DNA of 64,000 bases. Origin: MPNO01 sp965205995. Lineage in GTDB: Bacteria > Pseudomonadota > Alphaproteobacteria > MPNO01. A program made the position numbers and the translations under genes. Numbering within the stretch: position 1 is the first letter of the stretch; every line of letters begins with the position of its first letter. The notes beneath the pieces are model-generated. The model ran no database searches and was not told where the DNA came from. It saw nothing but the letters and a program-made list of their open reading frames with translations. Of this stretch, positions 51,731 through 60,265 are shown piece after piece. The stretch is from NCBI GenBank assembly GCA_965205995.1, contig OZ242200.1, forward strand, positions 186,001-250,000, given 5' to 3'.

Positions 51731-52576
51731 GTGATCGTCGCCCATATCTCCGACATACACCTCCAGCCCGAGGGCGAACTCGCCCACGACGTGGCCGACA
51801 CGGCGGGCGGTCTGGCCGCCGCCGTCGAACGCCTGGCCGCCCTCGATCCCCCGGCGGACGCGGTGTTGATCACGGGCGATCTCGTCGACTTCCCGGACGC
51901 CGGCGCCTATGCCCAGCTGCGGCGCCTGCTGGCTCCCCTGGCCGCGCCGGTCTACCTGATCCCCGGCAACCGCGACGACCGGGAATGCTTGCGCGCGGCC
52001 TTCGCCGATGCCGGCTACCTGCCCGAGGACGGCGCGTTCCTGCACTACGCTGTCGAGCACCTGCCGGTGCGCTTTCTCGCCCTCGACACGGTGAAAGCGG
52101 GCGCCAAGACCGGCGAGATGTGCGAGGAGCGCCTGTCATGGCTGGCGGACCGCCTGGCCGAGGCACCCGGGCGGCCGACCGTGATCCTCATGCACCACCC
52201 GCCCTTCAAGACCGGAATCCCCTTCATGGACGGCCAGGACTTCGCGGGCGCGGATGCCTTCGCCGGGATCGTCGGCGCCCACCAGAACGTCGAGCGGGTG
52301 TTGTGCGGGCACCTGCACCGGTCCATCCAGCGCCGCTTCGCCGGCACGCTCGCCTGCGTGGCGCCGTCGACCGCCTTCCACATGCCCCTCGATTTGCGTC
52401 CCGACGTCGATCTCAGCCTCGTGCTCGAGCCGTCCGCGGGGTTCCTTCACGTGTGGGGCCCCGGCGTCGGCATGGTGACCCACACCCTGCCCCTCGTCGA
52501 GCACCCTGGGCCCTACCCGTTCCGCCGCCGCCCGGCGCTGGGCGGCGAGACGGGCGGCGCGCCGGACCGGTCTTGA
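51731..52576 (+). CDS. CpdA/GpdQ-type metallophosphoesterase
   Basis: A 281-residue calcineurin-like phosphoesterase. Metal-binding motifs run AHISDIHL (residues 3-10), LITGDLVDFPD near 46, then PGNRDDRE, MHHPPFKTG and CGHLHRS. The usual GNHD is GNRD here (CGC in place of CAC for the histidine), a change of the acid/base histidine that may alter or abolish activity. The family hydrolyses cyclic AMP or glycerophosphodiesters. A C-terminal proline-rich tail follows. The aprM promoter may start at its stop codon. Confidence 0.85.
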   Translation: MIVAHISDIHLQPEGELAHDVADTAGGLAAAVERLAALDPPADAVLITGDLVDFPDAGAYAQLRRLLAPLAAPVYLIPGNRDDRECLRAAFADAGYLPEDGAFLHYAVEHLPVRFLALDTVKAGAKTGEMCEERLSWLADRLAEAPGRPTVILMHHPPFKTGIPFMDGQDFAGADAFAGIVGAHQNVERVLCGHLHRSIQRRFAGTLACVAPSTAFHMPLDLRPDVDLSLVLEPSAGFLHVWGPGVGMVTHTLPLVEHPGPYPFRRRPALGGETGGAPDRS

Positions 52577-52626
52577 CAACCGATCCCACAAAAAGGCGGT
52601 ATCCCCCAGGGGGCGGAAGGATACCG
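52573..52626 (+). promoter_or_regulatory. Possible promoter and operator of the aprMBA-sat operon
   Basis: TTGACA at 52573-52578 is a perfect -35 hexamer. A GGTATC at 52598-52603 could be the -10 at a rather long 19-base spacing. An 8-bp inverted repeat CGGTATCC / GGATACCG (52597-52604 with 52619-52626) overlaps this position and could bind a regulator. This lies about 50 bases before the aprM start. It is a suggestion from pattern only. Confidence 0.4.
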
Positions 52627-52671
52627 TCGCTCCCGGCGTTGACCGGAACAGGCTGACATTGGGGGAATCGC

Positions 52672-53457
52672 GTGTTCACCAGTAATCCCTTCGCCGCGCT
52701 CTCGGCGTCCGTACCGCCCGGCGTCATGCAGACCTACGTCGTCGTCATGATCGTCCTGGTCGCGGGCGGCACGTTGTTCGACATCTGGCACAAGAAGAGC
52801 GCCGTCTATTTCTTCGCCAGCTGGCGGAAGTCCAGGGACAAGGGGGCGCGGCGCATCGGCGGCGGGCAAATGGCGGGGCTCGCGGTCCAGACCGCCTTGG
52901 CGGAGGGGCTGACATCCGCCGAATTCGGCCCCGGGCGCCGCCGGGTTGCCCACCTGCTGACGATGTACGGTTTCCTGGCATACGCCATCGCCACCGTCAT
53001 CATGGTGTTCTGGTACCCGACGCCGGCCACTCCGACGCCCGCCATCCTGCCCCAGCTATGGGTCATCGGGGCCCTGCTGGTCTGCGCCGGCGGTTACTGG
53101 TTCTGGTTCTTCATCCGGGTCGACGTGTCGGCCGAGGGCCATACGCCGTTCCGGCTGATGCGCGCCGACCTGTTCATCGTCTCGCTTCTCGCCAGCGCGA
53201 CGCTGGGGCTGATCTGGGCCGGGCTGCAGGCGATGGAGAGCCCGTGGACGAACGTATTCCTCGGCCTCTACCTCATCGCCTCGACCGTGCTGTTCGGATC
53301 CGTTCCGTGGTCCAAGTTCTCGCACATGTTCTACAAGCCCGCGGCGGCGCTCGAGAAACGGGTGTCCGAGGCGACCGGTTCGAGGAAAAACCTGCCGGCC
53401 CCCGCCGACAAACCCGAAACCTTCGGCAGCGCCCGCGAACGGCCCCGCCACTACTGA
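52672..53457 (+). CDS. aprM: AprM, putative membrane anchor of APS reductase
   Basis: A 261-residue membrane protein with about five or six hydrophobic segments (TYVVVMIVLVAGGTLFDIW, VAHLLTMYGFLAYAIATVIMVFW, LWVIGALLVCAGGYWFWFFI and others). It is directly upstream of aprB-aprA. Position, size and topology match AprM of sulfur-oxidising proteobacteria, thought to link APS reductase to the quinone pool. The start is GTG with GGGGGA. Its C-terminal 45 residues are a hydrophilic tail. Confidence 0.85.
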   Translation: MFTSNPFAALSASVPPGVMQTYVVVMIVLVAGGTLFDIWHKKSAVYFFASWRKSRDKGARRIGGGQMAGLAVQTALAEGLTSAEFGPGRRRVAHLLTMYGFLAYAIATVIMVFWYPTPATPTPAILPQLWVIGALLVCAGGYWFWFFIRVDVSAEGHTPFRLMRADLFIVSLLASATLGLIWAGLQAMESPWTNVFLGLYLIASTVLFGSVPWSKFSHMFYKPAAALEKRVSEATGSRKNLPAPADKPETFGSARERPRHY

Positions 53458-53500
53458 TCGGCCCATCGTCGGTCTTCGCTAGAGGAGTTAACGGAACCCC

Positions 53501-53962
53501 ATGCCGACATTCGTCTATATGACCAGTTGCGACGGCTGCGGATATTGCGTCGATATCTGCCCGTCCGACATCATGCACATCGATAGCACCTATCGGCGGG
53601 CCTACAACATCGAGCCCAATATGTGCTGGGAGTGCTACTCCTGCGTGAAGGCCTGTCCGCAGAATGCCATCGACTGCCGCGGCTACGCCGACTTCGCTCC
53701 CCTGGGCGCCAGCGTCCGGGTGCTGAGGGAAGAGGCGAAGGGCACCATTTCCTGGAAGGTCAAGTTCCGGAACGGCCAGGAAAAGGATTTCGTTTCGCCG
53801 ATCCGGACCACGCCCTGGGGATCGATCAAACCGCCGGCCGACTACGAGGCGCCGGCCCCCGAAGCGATGAAATCCCAGGAACTCGCGCACGAACCGGACG
53901 CGCTCCACATCCAGGCGCTGCCCGTGTTGACGCCGGGTCGATTCAAGCAAGGAGTCCTCTAG
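53501..53962 (+). CDS. aprB: Adenylylsulfate reductase, beta subunit
   Basis: A 153-residue iron-sulfur protein. Two [4Fe-4S] motifs are Cys10-Cys13-Cys16-Cys20 (CDGCGYCVDICPSDIMH) and Cys42-Cys45-Cys48-Cys52 (CWECYSCVKACPQNA). A C-terminal tail that wraps the alpha subunit follows, with SWKVKFRNGQEKDFVSP and TTPWG. It transfers electrons between the flavin of AprA and the membrane or quinone partner. Its stop shares one base with the aprA start (TAGTG). Confidence 0.94.
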   Translation: MPTFVYMTSCDGCGYCVDICPSDIMHIDSTYRRAYNIEPNMCWECYSCVKACPQNAIDCRGYADFAPLGASVRVLREEAKGTISWKVKFRNGQEKDFVSPIRTTPWGSIKPPADYEAPAPEAMKSQELAHEPDALHIQALPVLTPGRFKQGVL

Positions 53963-55806
53963 TGGCTTTGTTCGCGCGTCGGAAAACGGTTTTCGTGGAC
54001 GCCGATATCCTGGTCATCGGCGGCGGCATGGCCGGCTGCGGGGCGACTTACGAAGCCGGATACTGGGGGCGCGACCTGAAGGTGGTCTGCGTCGAGAAGG
54101 CGAATATCGAGCGCAGCGGCGCCGTCGCCCAGGGCCTGTATGCGATCAACTGCTACATGGGCATGCAGTGGGACGAGAACCAGCCCGAGGACCATGTGCG
54201 CTACGCCCGGAACGACCTCATGGGACTGGTGCGCGAGGATCTCGGCTACGACATCGCCCGCCACGTCGACTCCACGGTGCACAAGTTCGAGGAGTGGGGC
54301 CTTCCGATCATGAAGGACCCGGAAACCGGGCGCTATCAGCGCGAAGGCAAGTGGCAGATCATGATCCACGGCGAGAGCTACAAGCCGATCGTCGCCGAGG
54401 CTGCCCGCAAAGCCGCCGATGAAATCTACAACCGGGTCATGGTGACCCACCTGCTGACGGACTCCACCAACCCCAACCGCGTCGCCGGCGCCGTCGGGTT
54501 CAACGTCCGCAGCGGGGATTTCCACGTCTTCCGCGCCAAGGCCGTCATCGTGTCCGCCGGCGGCGCGTCGCACATCTTCAAGCCCCGCGCGGTGGGTGAA
54601 GGCATGGGGCGCACCTGGTACGCCCCCTGGAGCAGCGCGTCGGCCTATGCGCTGCCGATCCTCGTCGGCGCCAAGATGACCCAGATGGAGAACCGGGTCG
54701 TCCTCACCCGGTTCAAGGACGGCTACGGTCCGGTCGGCGCCTATTTCCTCCACCTCAAGACGTACACCGAGAACGCCTATGGCGAGGAGTACGAGTCCAA
54801 GTGGTACGACCACACCAGGGAGCTGGTCGGGGATTACGTCGACCGGCACCCGGTGCCCACCTGCCTGCGCAACCACGCTTTGCTGGAGGAGGTGAAGGCC
54901 GGCCGGGGCCCCATCCGCATGGTGACGAAGGAGGCCTTCGCCGATCCCCACATGGAGCAGGTCGGCTGGGAAAACTTCCTCGGCATGACGATCGGACAGG
55001 CGGTCGTCTGGGCGTCCCAGAACATCGATCCCAAGCACACCAATCCGGAATTGACCACGTCCGAACCCTACGTCATGGGCTCGCACGCCACCTGCTCGGG
55101 CGCCTGGGCGAGCGGACCGGAAGACTGCGCACCGGCGGACTACCAGTGGGGATACAACCGGATGATGTCGGTCGATGGCCTGTTCGGCGCCGGCGACACC
55201 ATCGGCGGCTCCGCCCACAAGTTCTCGTCGGGGTCCTTCACCGAAGGCCGGATCGCCGGAAAGGCGGCGGTCAACTACGTCAACGATTTGAAGACCGATC
55301 GGCCCCAGGTCAGCGAAAAAGAGTACGAGGATCTCAGGAAAATCGTGTTCCAGCCCCTGGAGACCTATCGGGTCGGCCGCAATGAGATCACCGCGGGCAC
55401 GGTCTCGCCGAGCTACATATTGCCGATCCACGGTCTCCAGCGTCTCGAGAAGATCATGGACGAATATGTCGGCGGTATCGGTTCCAACTACACGACGAAC
55501 GAACCCATGCTCACACGCGGGCTGGAATTGCTGGGCATGCTGAAGGAAGACCTCGACTGTCTCGGGGCCGAAGATCTTCACCAGCTGCAGCGGGCGTGGG
55601 AGCTTCACCACCGGGTCCTGGCCTCGGAGTCGGTGACGCATCACACGATGTTCCGGACGGAAACGCGGTGGCCTGGTTACTACTATCGGGCCGATCATCC
55701 GAAGCTGGACGACGCCGACTGGCATTGCTTCACCCTGTCCCGCTACGATCGGGAATCCGGGGAATGGGCCATGGAGAAGGCCCCCGTCTATCACATCATC
55801 GACTAG
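53962..55806 (+). CDS. aprA: Adenylylsulfate reductase, alpha subunit (FAD)
   Basis: A 614-residue flavoprotein of the fumarate-reductase/AprA type. The nucleotide-binding ADILVIGGGMAGCGATYEA is near residues 13-31. AprA-specific stretches follow: YAINCYMGMQWDENQPEDHV, WGLPIMKDPETGRYQREGKWQIMIHG and SAGGASHIFKPRAVGEGMGRTWYAPW. The C-terminal part has GLFGAGDTIGGSAHKFSSGSFTEGRIAG. The GTG follows AAGGAG and overlaps the aprB stop. In sulfur oxidisers it runs in reverse, sulfite plus AMP to APS, in the cytoplasm. Confidence 0.96.
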   Translation: MALFARRKTVFVDADILVIGGGMAGCGATYEAGYWGRDLKVVCVEKANIERSGAVAQGLYAINCYMGMQWDENQPEDHVRYARNDLMGLVREDLGYDIARHVDSTVHKFEEWGLPIMKDPETGRYQREGKWQIMIHGESYKPIVAEAARKAADEIYNRVMVTHLLTDSTNPNRVAGAVGFNVRSGDFHVFRAKAVIVSAGGASHIFKPRAVGEGMGRTWYAPWSSASAYALPILVGAKMTQMENRVVLTRFKDGYGPVGAYFLHLKTYTENAYGEEYESKWYDHTRELVGDYVDRHPVPTCLRNHALLEEVKAGRGPIRMVTKEAFADPHMEQVGWENFLGMTIGQAVVWASQNIDPKHTNPELTTSEPYVMGSHATCSGAWASGPEDCAPADYQWGYNRMMSVDGLFGAGDTIGGSAHKFSSGSFTEGRIAGKAAVNYVNDLKTDRPQVSEKEYEDLRKIVFQPLETYRVGRNEITAGTVSPSYILPIHGLQRLEKIMDEYVGGIGSNYTTNEPMLTRGLELLGMLKEDLDCLGAEDLHQLQRAWELHHRVLASESVTHHTMFRTETRWPGYYYRADHPKLDDADWHCFTLSRYDRESGEWAMEKAPVYHIID

Positions 55807-55834
55807 ACCCGATTTCCTGCCACGGCGACGCCTC

Positions 55835-57088
55835 ATGTCGACGCTGATCGCCCCGCACGGCACCGCCGCCCTGAAGCCCCTGCTGCTGCCCGAAGCGGAT
55901 CGGGAGGAGGCGCTGAAGCGGGCGCGCGGCCTGAAGAAGCTGCCTTTGTCGAGCCGCGAGGTCTCGGACCTCTTCATGTTCGCCATGGGCGCCTACACGC
56001 CGCTGGCGGGCTTCATGGGCGCGGCCGACTGGCGCGGCGCATGCCTCGATATGCGCCTGGAGAACGGGCTCTTCTGGCCGCTCCCCATCACCCTCTCCTG
56101 CGGCGAGGGTTTCGCCGTCGGCGACGAGGTGGCGTTGACGGATGCGGGGGGTGAAATCCTCGGTGTCCTCGCGGTCACCGAGAAATACGCCATCGACAAG
56201 GCCCTCGAATGCCGCGAGGTCTACCGCAGCTTGGACGAGGCCCACCCCGGCGTCGCCAAGGTCATGGCGCAGGGCCCGGTCAACCTGGCGGGCCCGGTCT
56301 CGGTCTTCTCCGAGGGCCATTTTCCCGAAACCTACCGGGGGCTTTATTTGCGCCCCGCCGAAACCCGGGCGCTGTTCGCCGAAAAGGGCTGGTCGACGGT
56401 CGCCGCCTTCCAGACCCGCAACCCGATGCACCGCAGTCACGAGTTTCTCGCCAAGGTCGCCATCGAGGTATGCGACGGGGTGCTCATCCACCAGGTCCTC
56501 GGGGCGCTCAAGGAAGGCGACATCCCGGCCGAAATCCGGGTCCGCACCATCGACTGGCTGGTCGCCAACCACTTCCCGGAAGGCAGGGTGATCCAGGCCG
56601 GCTACCCCATCGAGATGCGCTACGCCGGCCCCCGGGAGGCGCTGTTGCACGCGCTGTTCCGACAGAATTTCGGGTGCTCGCATCTGGTGGTGGGGCGCGA
56701 CCATGCCGGGCTCGGCGACTACTACGGACCCTACGACGCCCACCGCATATTCGACGAGATCGGCGACGACAGCCTCGCCATCCGGCCCCTGAAGATCGAC
56801 GACACGTTTTACTGCTCCGACTGCCGGGGCATGGCGACGGGCAACATGTGCTTCGCCGCCGACGGCGGGGAGGACCGATTGAGCGAGGAGGCGCGCTATC
56901 GCATGGTCGCGGCGGTGGCGATGGGCAAGGACGGGGGCCGGCCCTGCCGCCACGACGACGCTGGAAAGCTCCGCATCTCGGGCACCCGGCTGCGCCAGAT
57001 GTTCGCCAACCGCGAGACGATCCCTCCCGAATACAGCCGCGATGGCGTGCTCGCCATCCTCCAGGCCTATTACGACGGCACAACGTGA
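55835..57088 (+). CDS. sat: Sulfate adenylyltransferase (dissimilatory/Sat type)
   Basis: A 417-residue ATP sulfurylase of the Sat family: SSREVSDLFMFAMGAYTPLAGFM near the N-terminus, the catalytic QTRNPMHRSHEFL (residues about 192-204), and VGRDHAGLGDYYGPYDA. It also has four cysteines (CSDCRGMATGNMC) of the zinc-binding kind seen in dissimilatory enzymes. In this operon it would convert APS plus pyrophosphate to ATP plus sulfate, completing substrate-level phosphorylation. It lies 28 bp after aprA. Confidence 0.95.
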   Translation: MSTLIAPHGTAALKPLLLPEADREEALKRARGLKKLPLSSREVSDLFMFAMGAYTPLAGFMGAADWRGACLDMRLENGLFWPLPITLSCGEGFAVGDEVALTDAGGEILGVLAVTEKYAIDKALECREVYRSLDEAHPGVAKVMAQGPVNLAGPVSVFSEGHFPETYRGLYLRPAETRALFAEKGWSTVAAFQTRNPMHRSHEFLAKVAIEVCDGVLIHQVLGALKEGDIPAEIRVRTIDWLVANHFPEGRVIQAGYPIEMRYAGPREALLHALFRQNFGCSHLVVGRDHAGLGDYYGPYDAHRIFDEIGDDSLAIRPLKIDDTFYCSDCRGMATGNMCFAADGGEDRLSEEARYRMVAAVAMGKDGGRPCRHDDAGKLRISGTRLRQMFANRETIPPEYSRDGVLAILQAYYDGTT

Positions 57089-57191
57089 CCGGAAGGGTCG
57101 ATTTGCCAGGCCGCGAGAAGGAGGATCAAAGCCCGGCCGCCATTGTTGTAGACTTGCCGTATTTCGCGCCAATTCAATAAGGGCAGACCCC

Positions 57192-58055
57192 ATGACGCCG
57201 AAGGTCGATGCGTTTTTCGACCCGACGACCAATTCGATTTCCTACATCGTCGCCGATCCCGGGACCGGGCGCGCGGCGATCGTCGATCCGGTGCTCGATT
57301 TCGATCCCGCGGCGGGCCGGACCTCCACCGGATCGGCCGACAAGCTGATCGCGGCGGTCGAGCGCGGCGGGTTTGCCGTCGACTGGATTCTGGAGACCCA
57401 TGTGCATGCCGATCACATCAGCGCCGCGCCCTATGTCCAGGGCAGGATCGGCGGCAGCACCGGGATCGGCGCTGGCGTGGCCGAAGTCCAGAAGACCTTC
57501 GGCGCGCTGTTCAATATCGAGAGCGACCTCGCCGCCGACCGCCCGCAATTCGATCGCCTGTTCGACGACGGCGAGACCGTGCCGCTCGGCGATATCGCCG
57601 GGCGGGTGCTGTTCACCCCCGGTCACACCCCGGCGTGCGCCTGCTACGTGTTCGGCGACGCGGCGTTCGTCGGCGACACCCTGTTCATGCCGGATTCCGG
57701 CACCGCGCGGGCCGACTTCCCGGGCGGCTCTGCCGATGCGCTCTATGACTCGCTGCATCGGATTCTCTCTCTGCCCGCGGAGACCAGGCTGTTCATGTGC
57801 CATGACTACGGCGCCGGCGGACAGCGCGGGTTCGCCTGGGAGACCACGGTGGCGGAACAGCGCCGGAGCAATATCCATTGCCGCGACGGCGTCAGCCGCG
57901 AGAGCTTCGTCGCCGCGCGTACCGCCCGCGATGCCGAACTCCCGGTGCCGCGGCTGATGGTGCCCGCGGTCCAGGTCAATATCCGCGGCGGGCGCATGCC
58001 GGCGCCGGAGGACAACGGGTACAGCTATCTCAAGGTGCCGATCGATGTGCTGTAA
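57192..58055 (+). CDS. MBL-fold hydrolase, persulfide dioxygenase (ETHE1)/Blh-like
   Basis: A 287-residue metallo-beta-lactamase-fold protein. Metal ligands are in ETHVHADHIS (HxHxDH) near residues 74-83, GHTPACACYVFGDAAFVGDTLF mid-protein, and MCHDYG. The overall pattern resembles ETHE1/Blh-type persulfide dioxygenases, which oxidise glutathione persulfide to sulfite. It sits 103 bp after sat. It could therefore supply sulfite to AprBA, which fits a sulfur-oxidation gene set. The exact substrate is inferred, not shown. Confidence 0.83.
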   Translation: MTPKVDAFFDPTTNSISYIVADPGTGRAAIVDPVLDFDPAAGRTSTGSADKLIAAVERGGFAVDWILETHVHADHISAAPYVQGRIGGSTGIGAGVAEVQKTFGALFNIESDLAADRPQFDRLFDDGETVPLGDIAGRVLFTPGHTPACACYVFGDAAFVGDTLFMPDSGTARADFPGGSADALYDSLHRILSLPAETRLFMCHDYGAGGQRGFAWETTVAEQRRSNIHCRDGVSRESFVAARTARDAELPVPRLMVPAVQVNIRGGRMPAPEDNGYSYLKVPIDVL

Positions 58056-58064
58056 GACGAGGGG

Positions 58065-58997
58065 ATGGCGATGACGACCCTGCTGTTTCACCACGCCAGC
58101 TCGGAAAGGCACGACACCGGGCGCGGCCATCCCGAGCGCCCGGACCGCATCCGCGCGGTGATGCAGGCGCTGTCCGGCGACGCCTTCGCCGGGCTCGACC
58201 GGCGCGAGGCGCCGGAGGCGGCACCCGGCGAGCTCGCGCGCGCCCATTCGTCGGCCTTCGTCGAGGCGCTGCTCGACGCGGTGCCGGAAGAGGGAAGGGT
58301 GCGGGTCGACCCCGACACCGTGATCTCGGCCGATTCGGGCGAGGCCTCGCTGCGCGCCGCGGGGGCGATGGTCGCCGCCGTGCAGGCGGTGATGGCGGGA
58401 GAGGCCAGCAACGCGTTCTGCGCCGTCCGCCCGCCGGGCCATCACGCGGAATCCCAGCGCAGCATGGGTTTCTGCCTGTTCAACAATGTCGCCGTCGGCG
58501 CGCTGCATGCGCGCGAGGCGCTCGGCGCCGACCGGGTGGCGGTGGTCGATTTCGACGTCCACCACGGCAACGGCACCCAGGCGATCTTCGAAGACGACCC
58601 CTCGCTGTTCTTCGCCTCGACCCATGAATTTCCCCTCTACCCCGGAACCGGCCGCGCCGACGAGACGGGCTGCGGCAACATCGTCAACGTGCCGCTGCGC
58701 CCCGGATCCGGTTCGGCCGAATTCCGCGCCGGGATGGAACGCGGCGTGTTCCCGGCGCTGCGGGCGTTTTCGCCCGATCTGATCCTCGTCTCCGCCGGTT
58801 TCGACGCCCACGAAAGCGACCCGCTGGCGACGCTGCGCCTGGTCGAGGACGATTATGCGTGGGTGAGCGAGCGGCTCTGCGGGATCGCCGACGAGGTCTG
58901 CGGCGGTCGTCTGGTGGCGACGCTCGAAGGCGGCTACGACCTCGACGCCCTGGCGGCGAGCGTCGCCGTACATGTCCGCGCGCTGATGACCGCCTGA
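58065..58997 (+). CDS. Histone deacetylase-family (acetylpolyamine/acetoin-utilisation type) hydrolase
   Basis: A 310-residue class II-type deacetylase-like protein. Active-site features include RPPGHHAESQRSMGFCLFNNVA (catalytic histidine pair), DFDVHHGNGTQAIFEDDPSLFFAS (zinc-binding D and H), and LVSAGFDAHESDPL with the later zinc aspartate. Bacterial members deacetylate acetylpolyamines or other amides. In alphaproteobacteria it commonly precedes xseB, as here. It starts ten bases after the metallo-hydrolase stop. Confidence 0.9.
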   Translation: MAMTTLLFHHASSERHDTGRGHPERPDRIRAVMQALSGDAFAGLDRREAPEAAPGELARAHSSAFVEALLDAVPEEGRVRVDPDTVISADSGEASLRAAGAMVAAVQAVMAGEASNAFCAVRPPGHHAESQRSMGFCLFNNVAVGALHAREALGADRVAVVDFDVHHGNGTQAIFEDDPSLFFASTHEFPLYPGTGRADETGCGNIVNVPLRPGSGSAEFRAGMERGVFPALRAFSPDLILVSAGFDAHESDPLATLRLVEDDYAWVSERLCGIADEVCGGRLVATLEGGYDLDALAASVAVHVRALMTA

Positions 58998-59045
58998 GCG
59001 AGACCGGAACAGAAATAGCGACAATTCCGAGAAAATGGTGGCGGG

Positions 59046-59074
59046 TTGCGGTCTACCGCCATGAAACTTATGTT
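59046..59074 (+). promoter_or_regulatory. Possible promoter of the xseB-ispA-dxs-tlyA block
   Basis: TTGCGG (59046-59051) is followed after 17 bases by TATGTT (59069-59074) in the only AT-rich stretch of this part of the window, 24 bases before the xseB start used here. The match is moderate, so this is a candidate only. Confidence 0.35.
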
Positions 59075-59098
59075 TAATAATTGGACCGAGATGCTGAA

Positions 59099-59350
59099 AT
59101 GGAAGAAAGTAAAAAGAACGAAGACATGGCGAATCTCTCGTTTGAGGACGCCCTGGAGCAGCTTGAGGCGATCGTCCGCACTCTCGAAGGCGGCGAGGCC
59201 AAGCTCGACGACGCCATCGGCGCGTATGAGCGGGGCATCGCCTTGAAGACCCATTGCGAGACCAAGCTGAGCGAGGCCAAGGCGCGGATCGAGAAGATCG
59301 CCTTCGAAGGATCGGAGCCGGCAGGGCTGGAGCCCGCGGATATTGACTGA
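59099..59350 (+). CDS. xseB: Exodeoxyribonuclease VII small subunit
   Basis: An 83-residue XseB: LSFEDALEQLEAIVRTLEGGEAKLDDAIGAYERGIALKTHCETKLSEAKARIEKI is the complete two-helix family domain. It pairs with XseA (elsewhere) to degrade single-stranded DNA in repair. Start choice is the ATG at 59099; an upstream TTG at 59081 or a later ATG at 59126 are alternatives. Its 3' end overlaps the ispA start by eight bases. Confidence 0.93.
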   Translation: MEESKKNEDMANLSFEDALEQLEAIVRTLEGGEAKLDDAIGAYERGIALKTHCETKLSEAKARIEKIAFEGSEPAGLEPADID

Positions 59351-60248
59351 CGTCCTGACAGATACCGACCTCGCCGGCGCGATGGCGGAGACCGCCGCGG
59401 CGGTGGACGAAATCGTCCGCCGCGAACTGCCCGAGCCCGAGGGCCCCGCCGCGCGGCTCTACGAGGCAATGCGCTATGGCGTGCTCGGCGGCGGCAAGCG
59501 GTTGCGGGCGTTCCTGGTGCGGACCGGCGCCGGGCTGGTCGGCGCCGATGACCGGGGCGCGCTGCGGGTTGCCGCCGCGGTCGAGATGATCCACGCCTAC
59601 TCGCTGCTCCACGACGACCTGCCGGCGATGGACGACGACGACATGCGCCGCGGCAAGCCGTCCTGCCATATCGCATTCGACGAGGCGACGGCGATCCTTG
59701 CCGGGGACGCCTTGCTGACCGGCGCCTTCGAGGTTCTCGCCAAGGAGGCGACCCACAACTCGGCCGCGATCCGGGTCGAGCTCGTCCGCACGCTCGCCGA
59801 GGCCTCCGGCGGGGAAGGCATGGTCGGCGGCCAGATGATCGACCTCTCGGCGCAGCACGAGGCGGTCGATTTCGACCTGATCGCGCTGCTCGAGCGGATG
59901 AAGACCGGCGCGCTCTTCGCCTTCAGCTGCGAGGCGGGCGCGATACTCGGCGACTGCCCGGGATCGGTGCGCGACCTGCTGCGCGCTTACGGTTACGAGA
60001 TCGGCCTCGCCTTCCAGATCGTCGACGACCTGCTCGACGTGACCGGCGAGGAAGCGGTGCTGGGCAAGAAGGTCGGCAAGGACGCGGAGGCCGGCAAGGC
60101 GACATTCGTCGCCGCCCTGGGGGTGGACGGCGCCAGGCGCGAAGCGCGTTCGCTGGTCGATCGCGCGGTTGCGCGGCTCGACGGTTTCGGCCGGGAGGCC
60201 GAGCCGCTGCGCGCCTTCGGCGCCTATGTGCTGCAACGCCGGAGTTGA
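59343..60248 (+). CDS. ispA: Farnesyl/geranyl diphosphate synthase (polyprenyl synthetase)
   Basis: A 301-residue all-helical prenyltransferase. The first aspartate-rich motif is DDLPAMDDDDMRRGKPS (residues about 85-101) and the second is FQIVDDLLDVTG (about 226-237), with VGGQMIDL between. It condenses isopentenyl diphosphate with allylic diphosphates. The TTG start overlaps xseB, with an ATG 13 codons in as alternative. It belongs to the xseB-ispA-dxs-tlyA operon, whose neighbour dxs makes its precursor pathway's first intermediate. Confidence 0.95.
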   Translation: MTDVLTDTDLAGAMAETAAAVDEIVRRELPEPEGPAARLYEAMRYGVLGGGKRLRAFLVRTGAGLVGADDRGALRVAAAVEMIHAYSLLHDDLPAMDDDDMRRGKPSCHIAFDEATAILAGDALLTGAFEVLAKEATHNSAAIRVELVRTLAEASGGEGMVGGQMIDLSAQHEAVDFDLIALLERMKTGALFAFSCEAGAILGDCPGSVRDLLRAYGYEIGLAFQIVDDLLDVTGEEAVLGKKVGKDAEAGKATFVAALGVDGARREARSLVDRAVARLDGFGREAEPLRAFGAYVLQRRS

Positions 60249-60265
60249 CGGAAAAGGGAAACACC

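Noticed and set aside
57174..60236. A 1020-codon minus-strand frame
   Set aside because: It is antisense to four well-defined genes (metallo-hydrolase, deacetylase, xseB, ispA) and shows no family motif.
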